A stretch of DNA of 64,000 nt, from the NCBI RefSeq assembly GCF_900090285.1, contig NZ_LT607754.1, positions 372,001 to 436,000 on the forward strand. Direction: 5' to 3'. This DNA comes from Micromonospora inositola (GTDB lineage Bacteria > Actinomycetota > Actinomycetes > Mycobacteriales > Micromonosporaceae). Below the pieces are notes generated by a model, which searched no databases, had not been told where the DNA came from, and saw only the letters and a list, made by a program, of their open reading frames with translations. Shown in pieces: positions 1-7,911 of this stretch. Position 1 is the first letter of the stretch. Each line of letters begins with the position of its first letter. The translations under genes were made by a program, and so were the position numbers.

Positions 1-221
1 GTCGGATCGTCGCCGGGTACGCCGAGCGAGCGGGCCTGCCCCGGACCAGCCCGCACGGGCTGCGGCACTCGGCCGCCACCCACCTGCTGGAGGGCGGCGC
101 GGACCTGCGCGCGGTACAGGAGCTGTTGGGCCACTCCTCGCTGGCCAGCACCCAGATCTACACGCACGTCTCGGTGGAGCGGCTGCGGGCGGCGTACCGG
201 CAGGCGCACCCGCGGGCCTGA
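1..221 (+). CDS. xerC: Tyrosine recombinase XerC/XerD type, C-terminal fragment
   Basis: Only the last 72 codons lie in the window; the reading frame is open from base 3 and ends with TGA at 219-221. The fragment carries the end of the tyrosine recombinase catalytic domain: an HGLRHS box (the HxxR pair), a conserved His in LLGHSS, and the nucleophilic Tyr in QIYTHVS, followed by a short tail ending AHPRA. Enzymes of this family cut and rejoin DNA through a 3'-phosphotyrosine and, as XerC/XerD, resolve chromosome dimers at dif. The short tail after the catalytic Tyr is typical of the chromosomal Xer proteins rather than phage integrases. The symbol is inferred from that and from the housekeeping neighbourhood; a XerD-like or plasmid recombinase cannot be excluded without the N-terminus. 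Confidence 0.8.
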   Translation, partial: RIVAGYAERAGLPRTSPHGLRHSAATHLLEGGADLRAVQELLGHSSLASTQIYTHVSVERLRAAYRQAHPRA

Positions 222-300
222 CCGACCCGGCGGGCCGCGTCGTAGGCCGGCCGTCACCGCGAGAGGACGGCGATCGGCGAGTTGATGATCGACGGCGGGC

Positions 301-306
301 TACGAT
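301..306 (+). promoter_or_regulatory. -10 element (TACGAT), leaderless spacing
   Basis: TACGAT fits the actinobacterial TAnnnT -10 consensus and ends 6 nt before the ATG at 313, so transcription would begin at or next to the start codon. No Shine-Dalgarno sequence fits in the 6-nt gap. No clear -35 box is visible. Confidence 0.5.
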
Positions 307-312
307 CGGCGG

Positions 313-1494
313 ATGACGGTCCCGCAGCCGCCCGAGCCGATCCCCGGCGCTCGACTGCTCTTCTCGCTCGACCCGTCGGTCAGCCACCTCAACCACGGCT
401 CGTTCGGTGCCGTCCCGATCGGGGTGCAGCGGGCCCAGCAGCGGCTGCGCGACGAGATGGAGGCGAACCCGCTGCGCTTCTTCACCCAGGGCCTGGTCGA
501 CCGGATCGCCCACACCCGCCGGCACCTGGCCGGCTTCCTGGGGGCCGACCCGGCGGGCACCGCGCTGGTGGGCAACGCGACCACTGGGGTGGCGGTGGTG
601 CTCCAGTCGCTCGGCCTGCGCCCCGGCGACGAAGTGCTGACCACGGACCACGGGTACGGCGCGGTCGGCTTCTCGGTGCAGCGGGAGTGCCGCCGCACCG
701 GGGCGACGCACCGGACCCTGCACGTGCCGCTGACCGCCGGCGACGAGGAGGTCGTCGAGATCGTCCGATCCGGGCTGCGCCCCGGACGGACCAAGCTGCT
801 GGTGATCGACCAGCTCACCTCCGCCACCGCCCGGCTCTTCCCGGCCGCCGCCGTGGTCGGGGTGGCCCGCGAGCACGGCGTGCCCGTCCTGGTCGACGCG
901 GCGCACGCCCCGGGCATGCTGCCGATCACCGTGGCCTCCGTCGGCGCCGACTTCTGGGTCGGCAACCTGCACAAGTGGGCGTACGCGCCGCGCGGGACCG
1001 CCGCGCTGGTGGTCGCGGAGCCGTGGCGGGAGCGGATCGAACCGCTGGTCGTCTCCTGGGAGCAGGAGGCCGGCTTCCCCGCCCGGGTCGAGTGGCAGGC
1101 GACGCTGGACTACACCCCGTGGCTGGCCGCGCCGGTGGGGCTGTTCACCCTGCGCAGCCTGGGCCTGGAGCGGGTACGCGCGCACAACGCCGCGCTCGCC
1201 GCGTACGGGCAGCGGGTGCTCGGGGACGCCCTCGGGGTGGCGCCGGCCGACCTGCCGGAGCCCGGCGGACCGACGGTGTCCATGCGGCTCATCCCGCTGC
1301 CACGCGGCGTCGCCACCACGATGGATGCGGCGAAGGCGCTGCAGACCCGGGTCGCGGACCGGATCGCCGCCGAGGTGGCGGTGATGACCTGGAACGACCG
1401 GGGCTGGCTGCGGCTGTGCGGCCAGGTCTACAACACCCCCGACGAGTACGAGCGGCTGGCGGTCCAGCTTCCCGCGCTGCTCGCCCAGCGGTGA
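313..1494 (+). CDS. Class V aminotransferase, isopenicillin-N-epimerase-like
   Basis: The 393-residue product belongs to the class V (fold type I) PLP-dependent family. Visible landmarks are the N-terminal LNHGSFGAVP substrate/PLP loop near residue 27, a VDAAHAPG stretch with the PLP-pyridine Asp at about 195, and NLHKW with the Schiff-base Lys at about 221, followed by YAPRGTAAL. Relatives annotated as isopenicillin N epimerase or cysteine-desulfurase-like proteins share this layout, but there is no beta-lactam cluster nearby, so the substrate is unknown. The ATG is 6 nt downstream of a TACGAT -10 element, which suggests a leaderless mRNA and fixes the start. The gene stands alone between the xerC tail and the convergent M23 frame. 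The family call is strong; the exact reaction is not. Confidence 0.85.
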   Translation: MTVPQPPEPIPGARLLFSLDPSVSHLNHGSFGAVPIGVQRAQQRLRDEMEANPLRFFTQGLVDRIAHTRRHLAGFLGADPAGTALVGNATTGVAVVLQSLGLRPGDEVLTTDHGYGAVGFSVQRECRRTGATHRTLHVPLTAGDEEVVEIVRSGLRPGRTKLLVIDQLTSATARLFPAAAVVGVAREHGVPVLVDAAHAPGMLPITVASVGADFWVGNLHKWAYAPRGTAALVVAEPWRERIEPLVVSWEQEAGFPARVEWQATLDYTPWLAAPVGLFTLRSLGLERVRAHNAALAAYGQRVLGDALGVAPADLPEPGGPTVSMRLIPLPRGVATTMDAAKALQTRVADRIAAEVAVMTWNDRGWLRLCGQVYNTPDEYERLAVQLPALLAQR

Positions 1495-2079
1495 GCCTTC
1501 GCCGTCCAGCGGCAGCAACCGGACGGGTCCCAGGCCGAGCAGGGCCAGGGGGTCGAGGTATTCGTCGCCCCGGCGCAGCCCCCAGTGCAGGCACGCCGCG
1601 GCCGGGCAGCCGGTGTGGCCGGCGAGCAGGGTGCCGATCGGCGTGCCGGCAGCCACCCGGGCGCCGACCGACAGTCCAGCGCTCACCGGTTCGTAGGTGG
1701 TCCGCAGCCCGTCGCCGTGCCCGACGGTGACCACCGGGCGCCCGGCCACCGGACCGGCGAAGAGCACCACGCCCGCGCCGGCCGAGCGGACCTCGGCGCC
1801 CGGGGCGGCGGCCAGGTCGACGCCCCGGTGACCGGGCAGCCAGGGCTGGGGCGGCGGGTCGAACCGGCGCACCAGCCGGGGTGTGCCGGCGAGCGGCCAC
1901 CGGAACCGTGGCCCGACCCGGGGCGCCCCTCCCGGGGCGGGATCCGTCAGGGCCGCCATCCGACGGGACGCCGACGGGACGACCACCGGGACCGCGGCGG
2001 CCGGGACGACCACCGGATCCGGTGCCGCCGGAAGGATCAGCGGAAGCATGAGGAGGGCCACCGTGACGGGCCCGGGCAT
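1495..2079 (-). CDS. M23 (LytM-type) peptidase domain protein; no in-frame stop nearby
   Basis: The minus-strand frame starting at ATG 2079 begins with a hydrophobic, signal-like segment (MPGPVTVALLMLPLILPA), then a Pro/Val-rich linker, then a LytM domain: LPGHRGVDLAAAPG (Zn ligands His and Asp), a central VTVGHGDGLRTTYEPV strand, and ACLHWGLRRGDEYLDP. In M23 enzymes the last motif is HxH; here the first position is Cys. The family cleaves peptidoglycan cross-links outside the membrane. The domain finishes at about base 1510 (VRLLPL), but the frame has no stop there; it stays open antisense through the whole aminotransferase gene and off the left edge of the window. The given end is therefore the apparent domain end, not a stop codon. 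An in-frame GTG at 2088 is an alternative start. Either a stop-loss or frameshift mutation or a base-call error is likely. Confidence 0.6.
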
Positions 2080-2226
2080 GGTTCGCACGGCCGGCAGCCT
2101 GCCCCGACGGCGGTGCCCGCGCCACCGGGCGCACCGCCGACTGTGGACGGCGGCCCGGCTGTGGACAACGCCCGGCGGCGGAGTCGATCTGCTATGCGGC
2201 CAGACCGGCCGGCGACCCGCACCGCC

Positions 2227-2232
2227 TATGCT
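2227..2232 (+). promoter_or_regulatory. -10 element (TATGCT), leaderless spacing
   Basis: TATGCT ends 6 nt before the GTG at 2239. The spacing predicts transcription starting at the GTG itself, and it discriminates this start from the much longer open frame that extends upstream. Confidence 0.5.
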
Positions 2233-2238
2233 GAGCCG

Positions 2239-2889
2239 GTGACACGGGACTGGTACGCCTGGCACGACGACTACGACCAGCCGGACTCGGCCCTGTCCCG
2301 ACGCCTGACCGAGCTGCGGCTGCGCATCCGCGAGGCGCTGGACCAGGCGCCACCCGGCCCGCTCCGGGTGGTCAGCCTCTGCGCCGGCCAGGGGCGGGAC
2401 CTGATCCCGGTGCTCGCGACGCATCCCCGGCGGGACGACGTGACCGCCCGCCTGGTCGAGCTGGACCCCCGCAACGCCGAGGTGGCCCGGGCGGCCGCGG
2501 CGGAGGCCGGCCTGCCGGCGGTGCAGGTGGTGGTCGGGGACGCGGCGCTGACGGACCACTACGCCGACCTCGCCCCGGCGCACCTCGTGCTGGTCTGCGG
2601 CGTCTTCGGCAACATCGTCGACGCCGACATCCGGGCCACGGTCGGGCACTGCGCCGCCCTCTGCGCCGCCGGCGGGACGGTCTTCTGGACCCGGCACCGT
2701 CGCGAGCCGGACCTGGTGCCCGCCATCTGCGACTGGTTCGCCGAGGAGGGCTTCACCCCGGTGGCGGTGAGCAGCCCGGCCGACGGGGTGGGGGTGGGCG
2801 TGCACCGCTTCACCGACCGACCCCGGCCGCTGCCGGCCGGCGTGCGGATGTTCGAGTTCGTCGGCTACGACCGCCTCACCCACCCGTGA
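2239..2889 (+). CDS. SAM-dependent class I methyltransferase
   Basis: The 216-residue product shows a Rossmann methyltransferase core: motif I as VVSLCAGQGRDLIPVL near residues 50-65 (a variant of the E/DxGxGxG SAM loop), an acidic residue at the end of strand 2 (LVELDP), a VVVGDAAL motif III-like segment, and LVLVCGVFGNI at strand 4. The conserved VSLCAGQGRDL signature occurs in actinobacterial proteins annotated only as class I methyltransferases, so the substrate is unknown. The frame is open far upstream, but GTG 2239 lies 6 nt after a TATGCT -10 element and protein-like sequence begins there. The stop overlaps the region just before the sulfite-oxidase-like gene (35 nt to its ATG), so the two may be co-transcribed. 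Confidence 0.8.
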   Translation: MTRDWYAWHDDYDQPDSALSRRLTELRLRIREALDQAPPGPLRVVSLCAGQGRDLIPVLATHPRRDDVTARLVELDPRNAEVARAAAAEAGLPAVQVVVGDAALTDHYADLAPAHLVLVCGVFGNIVDADIRATVGHCAALCAAGGTVFWTRHRREPDLVPAICDWFAEEGFTPVAVSSPADGVGVGVHRFTDRPRPLPAGVRMFEFVGYDRLTHP

Positions 2890-2924
2890 CCGGGCGTCCG
2901 CCCGCCGACCGTCGGGGAGCCGAG

Positions 2925-4031
2925 ATGACCACTGTGGACGACGTCAGCCGGCCGTCCCGGATCGCCGGTCCGGACGAGGCGATCAGCGCGGAGGAGTTGC
3001 AGCTCGCCGCGCGCAACCACGGCATCCCCCTCGAGGCGCTGCGCTACGACGTCACCCCGGCCGGGCTGCACTACCTGCTCATCCACTACGACATCCCGGA
3101 CGTCGACCCGGTGGCGCACACGCTGACCGTCGACGGCGCGGTGGACCGGCCGCTGAGGCTCGACCTGGCCGGCCTGCGGGACCGTCCCCGGGTCACCCAC
3201 CGGGTGACCCTGGAGTGCGCCGGCAACGGTCGGGCGCTGCTGCACCCGCGGCCGGTCAGCCAGCCGTGGCTGGTGGAGGCGGTCGGCAACGCCGAGTGGA
3301 CCGGCACGCCGCTGGCGCCGCTGCTGCGCGAGGCCGGGCTCTCCCCGGACGCCGTGGACGTGGTCTTCACCGGCGCGGACCACGGCGTCGAGCGGGGCGT
3401 CGAGCAGGACTACCAGCGGGCACTGCCGGTCGCGGACGCGCTGCGCGAGGAGGTGCTGCTGGCGTACGAGATGAACGGCGCTCCCCTGCTGCCGCAGCAC
3501 GGGTCGCCGCTGCGGCTGATCGTGCCCGGCTGGTACGGCATGGCGCACGTGAAGTGGCTGCGCGGCATCCGGGTGCTGACCGAGCCCTTCGACGGCTACC
3601 AGAACGCGGTGGCGTACCGGCTGCGGAGCGACGCCGACGACCCCGGCGTGCCGGTGACCCGGATCGAGCCTCGCGCCCTGGTCCGCCCGCCGGGCTTCCC
3701 GGACTTCATGTCACGTACCCGGGTGCTGCGTCCGGGGCCGTGCACGGTGGACGGTCGGGCCTGGTCGGGACACGCGCCGGTCAGCGCGGTGGAGGTGACC
3801 ACCGACGGTGGCGCGAGCTGGGTACCGACCCGGCTGGACGAGCCGAGCGGCGGGGAGTGGGCGTGGCGGCGGTGGCAGTTCGACTGGGCTCCGGAGCCGG
3901 GGCGGTACGTGCTGGGCGCTCGGGCCACGGACGCCGCCGGACGCCGTCAGCCGGTCGAGCAGCCGTGGAACCGGGGCGGCTTCGCCAACAACCTGGTGCA
4001 GCGGGTCGAGGTGGTGGTCCTGGCGGGGTGA
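2925..4031 (+). CDS. Sulfite-oxidase-like molybdopterin-dependent oxidoreductase
   Basis: The 368-residue product has the two-domain sulfite oxidase architecture. The N-terminal Moco domain contains VTLECAGNGRALL, in which Cys98 is the expected molybdenum ligand, and the later stretch GSPLRLIVPGWYGMAHVKWL, characteristic of this fold. The C-terminal part (about 255-365) is the Ig-like dimerisation domain, with VTTDGGASWVP and ending in NNLVQRVEVVV. No Tat signal peptide and no haem b5 domain are visible, so it resembles cytoplasmic bacterial relatives rather than the vertebrate enzyme. The ATG at 2925 is preceded by GGGGAG with 5-nt spacing and is preferred over the in-frame GTG at 2886. The electron acceptor and true substrate are not evident. 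It converges with DUF2469 across a 13-nt gap. Confidence 0.85.
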   Translation: MTTVDDVSRPSRIAGPDEAISAEELQLAARNHGIPLEALRYDVTPAGLHYLLIHYDIPDVDPVAHTLTVDGAVDRPLRLDLAGLRDRPRVTHRVTLECAGNGRALLHPRPVSQPWLVEAVGNAEWTGTPLAPLLREAGLSPDAVDVVFTGADHGVERGVEQDYQRALPVADALREEVLLAYEMNGAPLLPQHGSPLRLIVPGWYGMAHVKWLRGIRVLTEPFDGYQNAVAYRLRSDADDPGVPVTRIEPRALVRPPGFPDFMSRTRVLRPGPCTVDGRAWSGHAPVSAVEVTTDGGASWVPTRLDEPSGGEWAWRRWQFDWAPEPGRYVLGARATDAAGRRQPVEQPWNRGGFANNLVQRVEVVVLAG

Positions 4032-4044
4032 GAGCCGGAAACCC

Positions 4045-4368
4045 TCAGCCGCCGAATCCGGAGTCTGCGGGAAGGGAGATGTCCGGCTTTTCGAGCTCTT
4101 CGACATTGACGTCCTTGAACGTCATGACTCGGACGTTCTTGACGAAACGGGCAGGGCGGTACATGTCCCACACCCAGGCGTCGTGCATCTCGACCTCGAA
4201 GTAGACCTCGCCGTCCGAGTTGCGCACGTGCAGGTCGACCTGGTTGGCCAGGTAGAAACGGCGCTCGGTCTCCACCACGTAGGAGAACTGGCGGACAATG
4301 TCGCGGTACTCCCGGTAGAGCTGCAGCTCCATCTCGGTCTCGTACTTCTCGAGATCTTCCGCGCTCAT
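4045..4368 (-). CDS. DUF2469 family protein
   Basis: This is a small acidic protein of 107 residues that begins MSAEDLEKYETEMELQLYRE and contains the nearly invariant block YVVETERRFYLANQVDLHV. DUF2469 proteins are conserved across actinobacteria, usually directly downstream of rnhB, and have no established function. That linkage is kept here: its ATG overlaps the rnhB stop by four bases (ATGA), indicating translational coupling. It is the last gene of the rpsP-to-rnhB minus-strand series. No membrane segment or catalytic motif is visible. The family call is secure; the function is unknown. Confidence 0.9.
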   Translation of the reverse strand: MSAEDLEKYETEMELQLYREYRDIVRQFSYVVETERRFYLANQVDLHVRNSDGEVYFEVEMHDAWVWDMYRPARFVKNVRVMTFKDVNVEELEKPDISLPADSGFGG

Positions 4369-5177
4369 CGCACTCCGCCTTCCATGACCACATCTTCCCC
4401 CACCGGCGCCGGAGGTCGAGGCTGCTCGCCCAACGCCACGCCGACGGTACCCCCTGACGCGCCGGAGCGCTCCATCGGCTCGTCCGGGCCGTCCACCACC
4501 GGACGACGGGACCGGGGCGGGCGCCCGTCCCGGCCGGAGATCGTGGCCACGTTGACGTAGGAGAAGCGGTGCTCCCGGCACGGCCCGCGCTCCCGCAGGG
4601 CCGCCGTGTGCTCGGGCGTGATGTAGCCCTTGTGCTCGGCGAAGCCGTACCCCGGGTACCGGTCGTCCAGCTCCACCATGATCCGGTCCCGGGTGACCTT
4701 GGCCAGCACGCTCGCCGCCGCCACACAGGCGGCCACCCGGTCGCCCTTCCAGACCGCCAGCCCCGGCACGTCCAGCCCGTCGACGCCGAAGCCGTCGGTC
4801 AGCACGTACTCGGGGCGGGTGGTCAGCGACGCGAGGGCGCGCCGCATCGCGGCCACGTTGCACACGTGCAGCCCGCGCGCGTCGACCTCCTCGGCGGGGA
4901 TCACCACCACCGCGTACGCGAGGGCGCGGGCGACCACCTCGTCGTGGATCCGCTCCCGGGTGGCCGGGGTAAGCAGCTTGGAGTCGGCCAGCCCGTCGAT
5001 CTCGCCGCGCCGCCCCTCGGGCAGCACCGCGGCGGCGGCCACGAGCGGCCCGGCGCAGGCGCCCCGCCCGGCCTCGTCCGCGCCGGCCACGTGCCGGAAG
5101 CCGCGCCGTTGCAGGGCGCGCTCCAGCGCGTAGAGGCCACCCTCGCGGCGCACCACGGTGCGCGGCGGCGTCAGCAC
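4365..5177 (-). CDS. rnhB: Ribonuclease HII
   Basis: RNase HII removes RNA from RNA-DNA hybrids and single misincorporated ribonucleotides in the cytoplasm. The 270-residue product has the expected acidic catalytic residues: GADEAGRG (Asp34, Glu35), the VLTDGFGVDG Asp, and the conserved DRVAACVAAASVLAKVTRD block with KGYITPEH further on. After the catalytic domain (to about residue 215) there is a Pro/Arg-rich tail of about 50 residues, longer than in enterobacterial enzymes. GTG 5177 gives a GTGCTGA junction with the upstream Nudix stop, so the two are coupled; a nearby in-frame GTG is possible. It overlaps DUF2469 by four bases. The function is certain from the motifs. Confidence 0.93.
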   Translation of the reverse strand: MLTPPRTVVRREGGLYALERALQRRGFRHVAGADEAGRGACAGPLVAAAAVLPEGRRGEIDGLADSKLLTPATRERIHDEVVARALAYAVVVIPAEEVDARGLHVCNVAAMRRALASLTTRPEYVLTDGFGVDGLDVPGLAVWKGDRVAACVAAASVLAKVTRDRIMVELDDRYPGYGFAEHKGYITPEHTAALRERGPCREHRFSYVNVATISGRDGRPPRSRRPVVDGPDEPMERSGASGGTVGVALGEQPRPPAPVGEDVVMEGGVR

Positions 5178-5656
5178 GGCGTACCCCCGTGGGCGGCGGC
5201 TCGGGCGGCGAGCGCCCGGGTCAGCACTGCCGGCAGATCCTCGGGGTAGTAGCGCTCGGCGGTGCCGGCCAGCTCGCCCAGGGACCACCAGCGGTGGCCG
5301 CTGACGCTGGCGCGCTCGATCTCGTCGAAGCCCGCGGTGTCCACCTCCCAGGCCGGGACGCGGACCAGGAAGAACTCCTGCTCCTGCCGGTACCAGACGC
5401 CGTCGAACGGGAACTCGACCGTCTCGGCCCACACCGGCGGGCCCAGCTCGGCCGGGATGAGCCGCAGCCCGGTCTCCTCGGCCAGCTCGCGGGCCGCGCC
5501 GTCGACCGGGCTCTCCCCCGGGTCGAGCCCGCCGCCGGGGGTGAACCAGTAGCTGTGCCCGGGCCGGGCCGGATCGGTGCCGGCGAAGAGCAGCACCCGG
5601 TCGGCCGCGTCGACGAGCAGCACCCGGGCCGCGCGTCGCGGGGTGTAGACGGTCAC
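5171..5656 (-). CDS. Nudix hydrolase
   Basis: The 161-residue protein contains a perfect Nudix box GX5EX7REUXEEXGU between Gly42 and Leu64 (GGLDPGESPVDGAARELAEE followed by TGL). Nudix enzymes hydrolyse nucleoside diphosphates linked to other moieties; the box defines the Mg2+ site but not the substrate. The sequence before the box (ARVLLVDAADRVLLF) matches the usual Nudix strand arrangement. The start is GTG at 5656. The gene sits between lepB (48 nt upstream) and rnhB, with which it overlaps, and is part of the same minus-strand series. A housekeeping or damaged-nucleotide substrate is plausible but unproven. Confidence 0.88.
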   Translation of the reverse strand: MTVYTPRRAARVLLVDAADRVLLFAGTDPARPGHSYWFTPGGGLDPGESPVDGAARELAEETGLRLIPAELGPPVWAETVEFPFDGVWYRQEQEFFLVRVPAWEVDTAGFDEIERASVSGHRWWSLGELAGTAERYYPEDLPAVLTRALAARAAAHGGTPC

Positions 5657-5704
5657 CGCCCAAGCCTGCCAGACGGCTCCGACGAACGCCCACGCCCTCC
5701 GGGG

Positions 5705-6340
5705 TCAGGGATTGGGGATCCCGTCGAACTGCTTGGGGACGGTGAGCCAGGTCGCCCGGTCGACCGGCCAGAAGACGGTGAACGCCCGCCCGACCACCTG
5801 GTCCTCGGGGATGGTGGCCTCGGTGATGTCCTGGCCGGACTGCTGCCAGTGCTCCAGCGAGTCGCCCGAGGCCGAACGGTGGTCACCCATCACCCAGAGC
5901 CGCCCCTGCGGCACGGTGATGTCGAAGTCCTGGTCGGCGGGCTTGTCCTGCTGGCCGTTGGCGGAGTAGATGTACGGTTCCTCCAGCGATCGGCCGTTGA
6001 TGACCAACCGGTCCTGAACGTCGCAGCAGACCACGTGGTCGCCGGCGACCCCGATCACCCGCTTGATGAAGTCCTCACCCTCCGGGTTGCCGCTCCACTC
6101 GGTGGGCGCCTTGAAGACGATCACCTCGCCCCGGTGCGGCGACCGGAAGTCGTAGACCAGCTTGTTGACCAGCACCCGATCGTCGATCTTGAGAGTGTTC
6201 TCCATGGACGGGGAGGGGATGAAGAAGGTCTGCAGCACGAAGGCACGCACCAGCACTGCGACCAGGATCGCCACGCCCAGGAGGATGGGCAGCTCCTTCC
6301 AGAAGGAGCTGCGAGGCTTTTCGGTCTGCTCGTCAATCAC
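5705..6340 (-). CDS. lepB: Signal peptidase I, second copy
   Basis: Signal peptidase I cleaves signal peptides of Sec and Tat substrates on the outer face of the membrane. The 211-residue protein has one N-terminal membrane helix (about 17-36), then the catalytic Ser45 in IPSPSMENTL and the general-base Lys93 in DFIKRVIG, followed by the conserved VMGDHRSASGDS box. It lacks the extra C-terminal hydrophobic tail of its neighbour. Its ATG overlaps the stop of the upstream lepB by four bases (ATGA), so the pair is a tandem, translationally coupled duplication. The sequence is clearly diverged from copy one outside the active-site boxes, which argues for different client sets rather than a recent duplication. 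Confidence 0.92.
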   Translation of the reverse strand: MIDEQTEKPRSSFWKELPILLGVAILVAVLVRAFVLQTFFIPSPSMENTLKIDDRVLVNKLVYDFRSPHRGEVIVFKAPTEWSGNPEGEDFIKRVIGVAGDHVVCCDVQDRLVINGRSLEEPYIYSANGQQDKPADQDFDITVPQGRLWVMGDHRSASGDSLEHWQQSGQDITEATIPEDQVVGRAFTVFWPVDRATWLTVPKQFDGIPNP

Positions 6341-7218
6341 GGGAGGAGCCTACGACGCCGGGCACGCGGGGGCCGCCCGGAACGCGCGAGAACGGAGAGG
6401 GCCGCGGTGACCGGGAGGATCAGCACGACACCGCCCACCGGATCGGGATCGACGGGGGTCGGCCCGGCCGGCACGCCGTCGGCCCGGGGCAGGCCGGCGA
6501 AGGTGTCCGGCACGGGCAGCGAGGTCCACCGCTCGGAGGGCCAGACGATCATGAAGGCCCGGCCCACCACGTTGTCGATGGGCACCGGACCCTGACAGCG
6601 GGCGTCCTGGGAGACCAGCCGGTGGTCGCCCATCACGAAGATCTGGCCGGCCGGCACGACGACCTCGGTGAACTGCCGGGACCGGCACTCCTTCGGGTTC
6701 GGCGGCAGCTCGGCGGGCGAATCCTCGGAGACGTACCCCCGCTCGTCCAGCGGCACGCCGTTGACCACGACCCGGCCCTTGTCGCAGCACCAGACCTTGT
6801 CGCCGGGCACCCCGATCACCCGCTTGATGAAGTCCTTCTCGCCGGGGCGGCTGACCCCGACCAGGTCGCCGAGGGTGCGGCCGACCTTGCCGGCGAAGCC
6901 GGCCGGCGGCGCCGGGGTTTCCTGGGCGACCCACTTGTCGGTGCCCCGGAAGACCACCACCTCGCCGCGCGCCGGATCGCGGACGTCGTAGACGACCTTG
7001 TTGACCAGCACCCGGTCGCCGATGAGGAGGGTGTTCTCCATCGACCCGGAGGGGATGAAGAACGCCTGGAGCAGGAAGGTGCGGATCAGCACGGCGAGGC
7101 AGAACGCGACGATCAGCAGCAGGGGCAGCTCCTGCCAGAGGGGCATCTGCCGCCTGGTGCGCCGGGCCCGCCGGCGCCAGGGATCGACGGTGCCGTCCTC
7201 GTCAAGCATCTGCACCAT
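6337..7218 (-). CDS. lepB: Signal peptidase I, first copy, with C-terminal hydrophobic tail
   Basis: The 293-residue protein has an N-terminal membrane segment (about 30-53), catalytic Ser59 in IPSGSMENTL and Lys132 in DFIKRVIG, and the VMGDHRLVSQDAR box. Compared with the neighbouring 211-residue copy it carries an insertion of about 35 residues before the Lys box and a C-terminal hydrophobic stretch (GGVVLILPVTAALSVL) ending in a basic RRRR-rich tail, so it may span the membrane twice with both ends inside. The ATG 7218 is preceded by GGAGAG at good spacing. It follows rplS after 193 nt containing a very strong hairpin, so it may have its own promoter or depend on readthrough. Confidence 0.92.
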   Translation of the reverse strand: MVQMLDEDGTVDPWRRRARRTRRQMPLWQELPLLLIVAFCLAVLIRTFLLQAFFIPSGSMENTLLIGDRVLVNKVVYDVRDPARGEVVVFRGTDKWVAQETPAPPAGFAGKVGRTLGDLVGVSRPGEKDFIKRVIGVPGDKVWCCDKGRVVVNGVPLDERGYVSEDSPAELPPNPKECRSRQFTEVVVPAGQIFVMGDHRLVSQDARCQGPVPIDNVVGRAFMIVWPSERWTSLPVPDTFAGLPRADGVPAGPTPVDPDPVGGVVLILPVTAALSVLARSGRPPRARRRRLLP

Positions 7219-7243
7219 GCCACTCTCCGGTCCGCAGAAACGA

Positions 7244-7289
7244 CACTACCGCCCGGGGGCCTCGTCGTGAGACCCCACGGGCGGTAGTG
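7244..7289 (-). terminator. Long hairpin between rplS and lepB
   Basis: CACTACCGCCCG and its exact complement CGGGCGGTAGTG form a 12-bp stem. Inside it, GGGGTCTC pairs with GAGGCCCC (one G-T) when read on the minus strand, giving about 20 bp with a single bulge and a 5-nt loop. There is no U tract. It lies 123 nt past the rplS stop and 26 nt before the lepB start. It could end the rplS transcript or tune readthrough into lepB. Confidence 0.65.
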
Positions 7290-7411
7290 GATCGCTGTGC
7301 CGCGCGGGACACCGCTGCGGCGTCGCTGCCCTCCTGCGCCCGTACGACCAGGGTAATGGGATCCGGTCGATGCGACATCCGCGCAGGTCAGGCGGCGTGG
7401 CGAGCGGTAGG

Positions 7412-7768
7412 TCAGCTGGGCTGCTTCTCGCGCAGCTCCTTGATCTTGGCCTTCTTGCCGCGCAGCTCGCGCAGGTAGTAGAGCTTGGCCCGACGCACGT
7501 CACCGCGGGTCACGACCTCGATCCGGTCGATCGCCGGGCTGTTGATCGGGTACGTCCGCTCCACACCGACACCGAAGCTGACCTTGCGGACCGAGAAGGT
7601 CTCGCGCAGACCGTCACCCTGGCGGCGGATGACGACGCCCTGGAAGATCTGGACCCGGGACCGGTTTCCCTCGACGACCCGCGCGTGCACCTTCACGGTG
7701 TCACCGGCACGGAAGTCGGGGAGGTCGACCCGCTTCGACTGGGCGTCAAGGGCGTCCAGGATGTTCAT
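7412..7768 (-). CDS. rplS: 50S ribosomal protein L19
   Basis: L19 sits at the 30S-50S interface. The 118-residue product begins [19 protein letters not shown] and contains the family block [20 protein letters not shown] and the C-terminal [20 protein letters not shown]. The ATG at 7768 has GAGGA about 9 nt upstream and is chosen over the longer open frame that begins at 7906. It follows trmD by 143 nt, as in the common rpsP-rimM-trmD-rplS order, and is followed by the lepB pair. The 143-nt leader may contain its own promoter, but I see no clear box. Confidence 0.96.
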   Translation of the reverse strand: MNILDALDAQSKRVDLPDFRAGDTVKVHARVVEGNRSRVQIFQGVVIRRQGDGLRETFSVRKVSFGVGVERTYPINSPAIDRIEVVTRGDVRRAKLYYLRELRGKKAKIKELREKQPS

Positions 7769-7911
7769 CGCTGTGTCCTCGTGAGGCTCACGGCGCACCG
7801 TCACTCGGTGCGCGGATGGGTGATTCTGATCCCCGGGTGGTGGACGGCGGGCCGACCCCGGTCGAGGATCCTCGCAGCCGTCCGCGGGCGCGGACAGATG
7901 CGGCAACCCCT

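Noticed and set aside
1..221. Phage integrase with an attachment site at the left edge
   Set aside because: The short tail after the catalytic Tyr fits chromosomal Xer recombinases, and no tRNA, direct repeat or phage gene is next to it.
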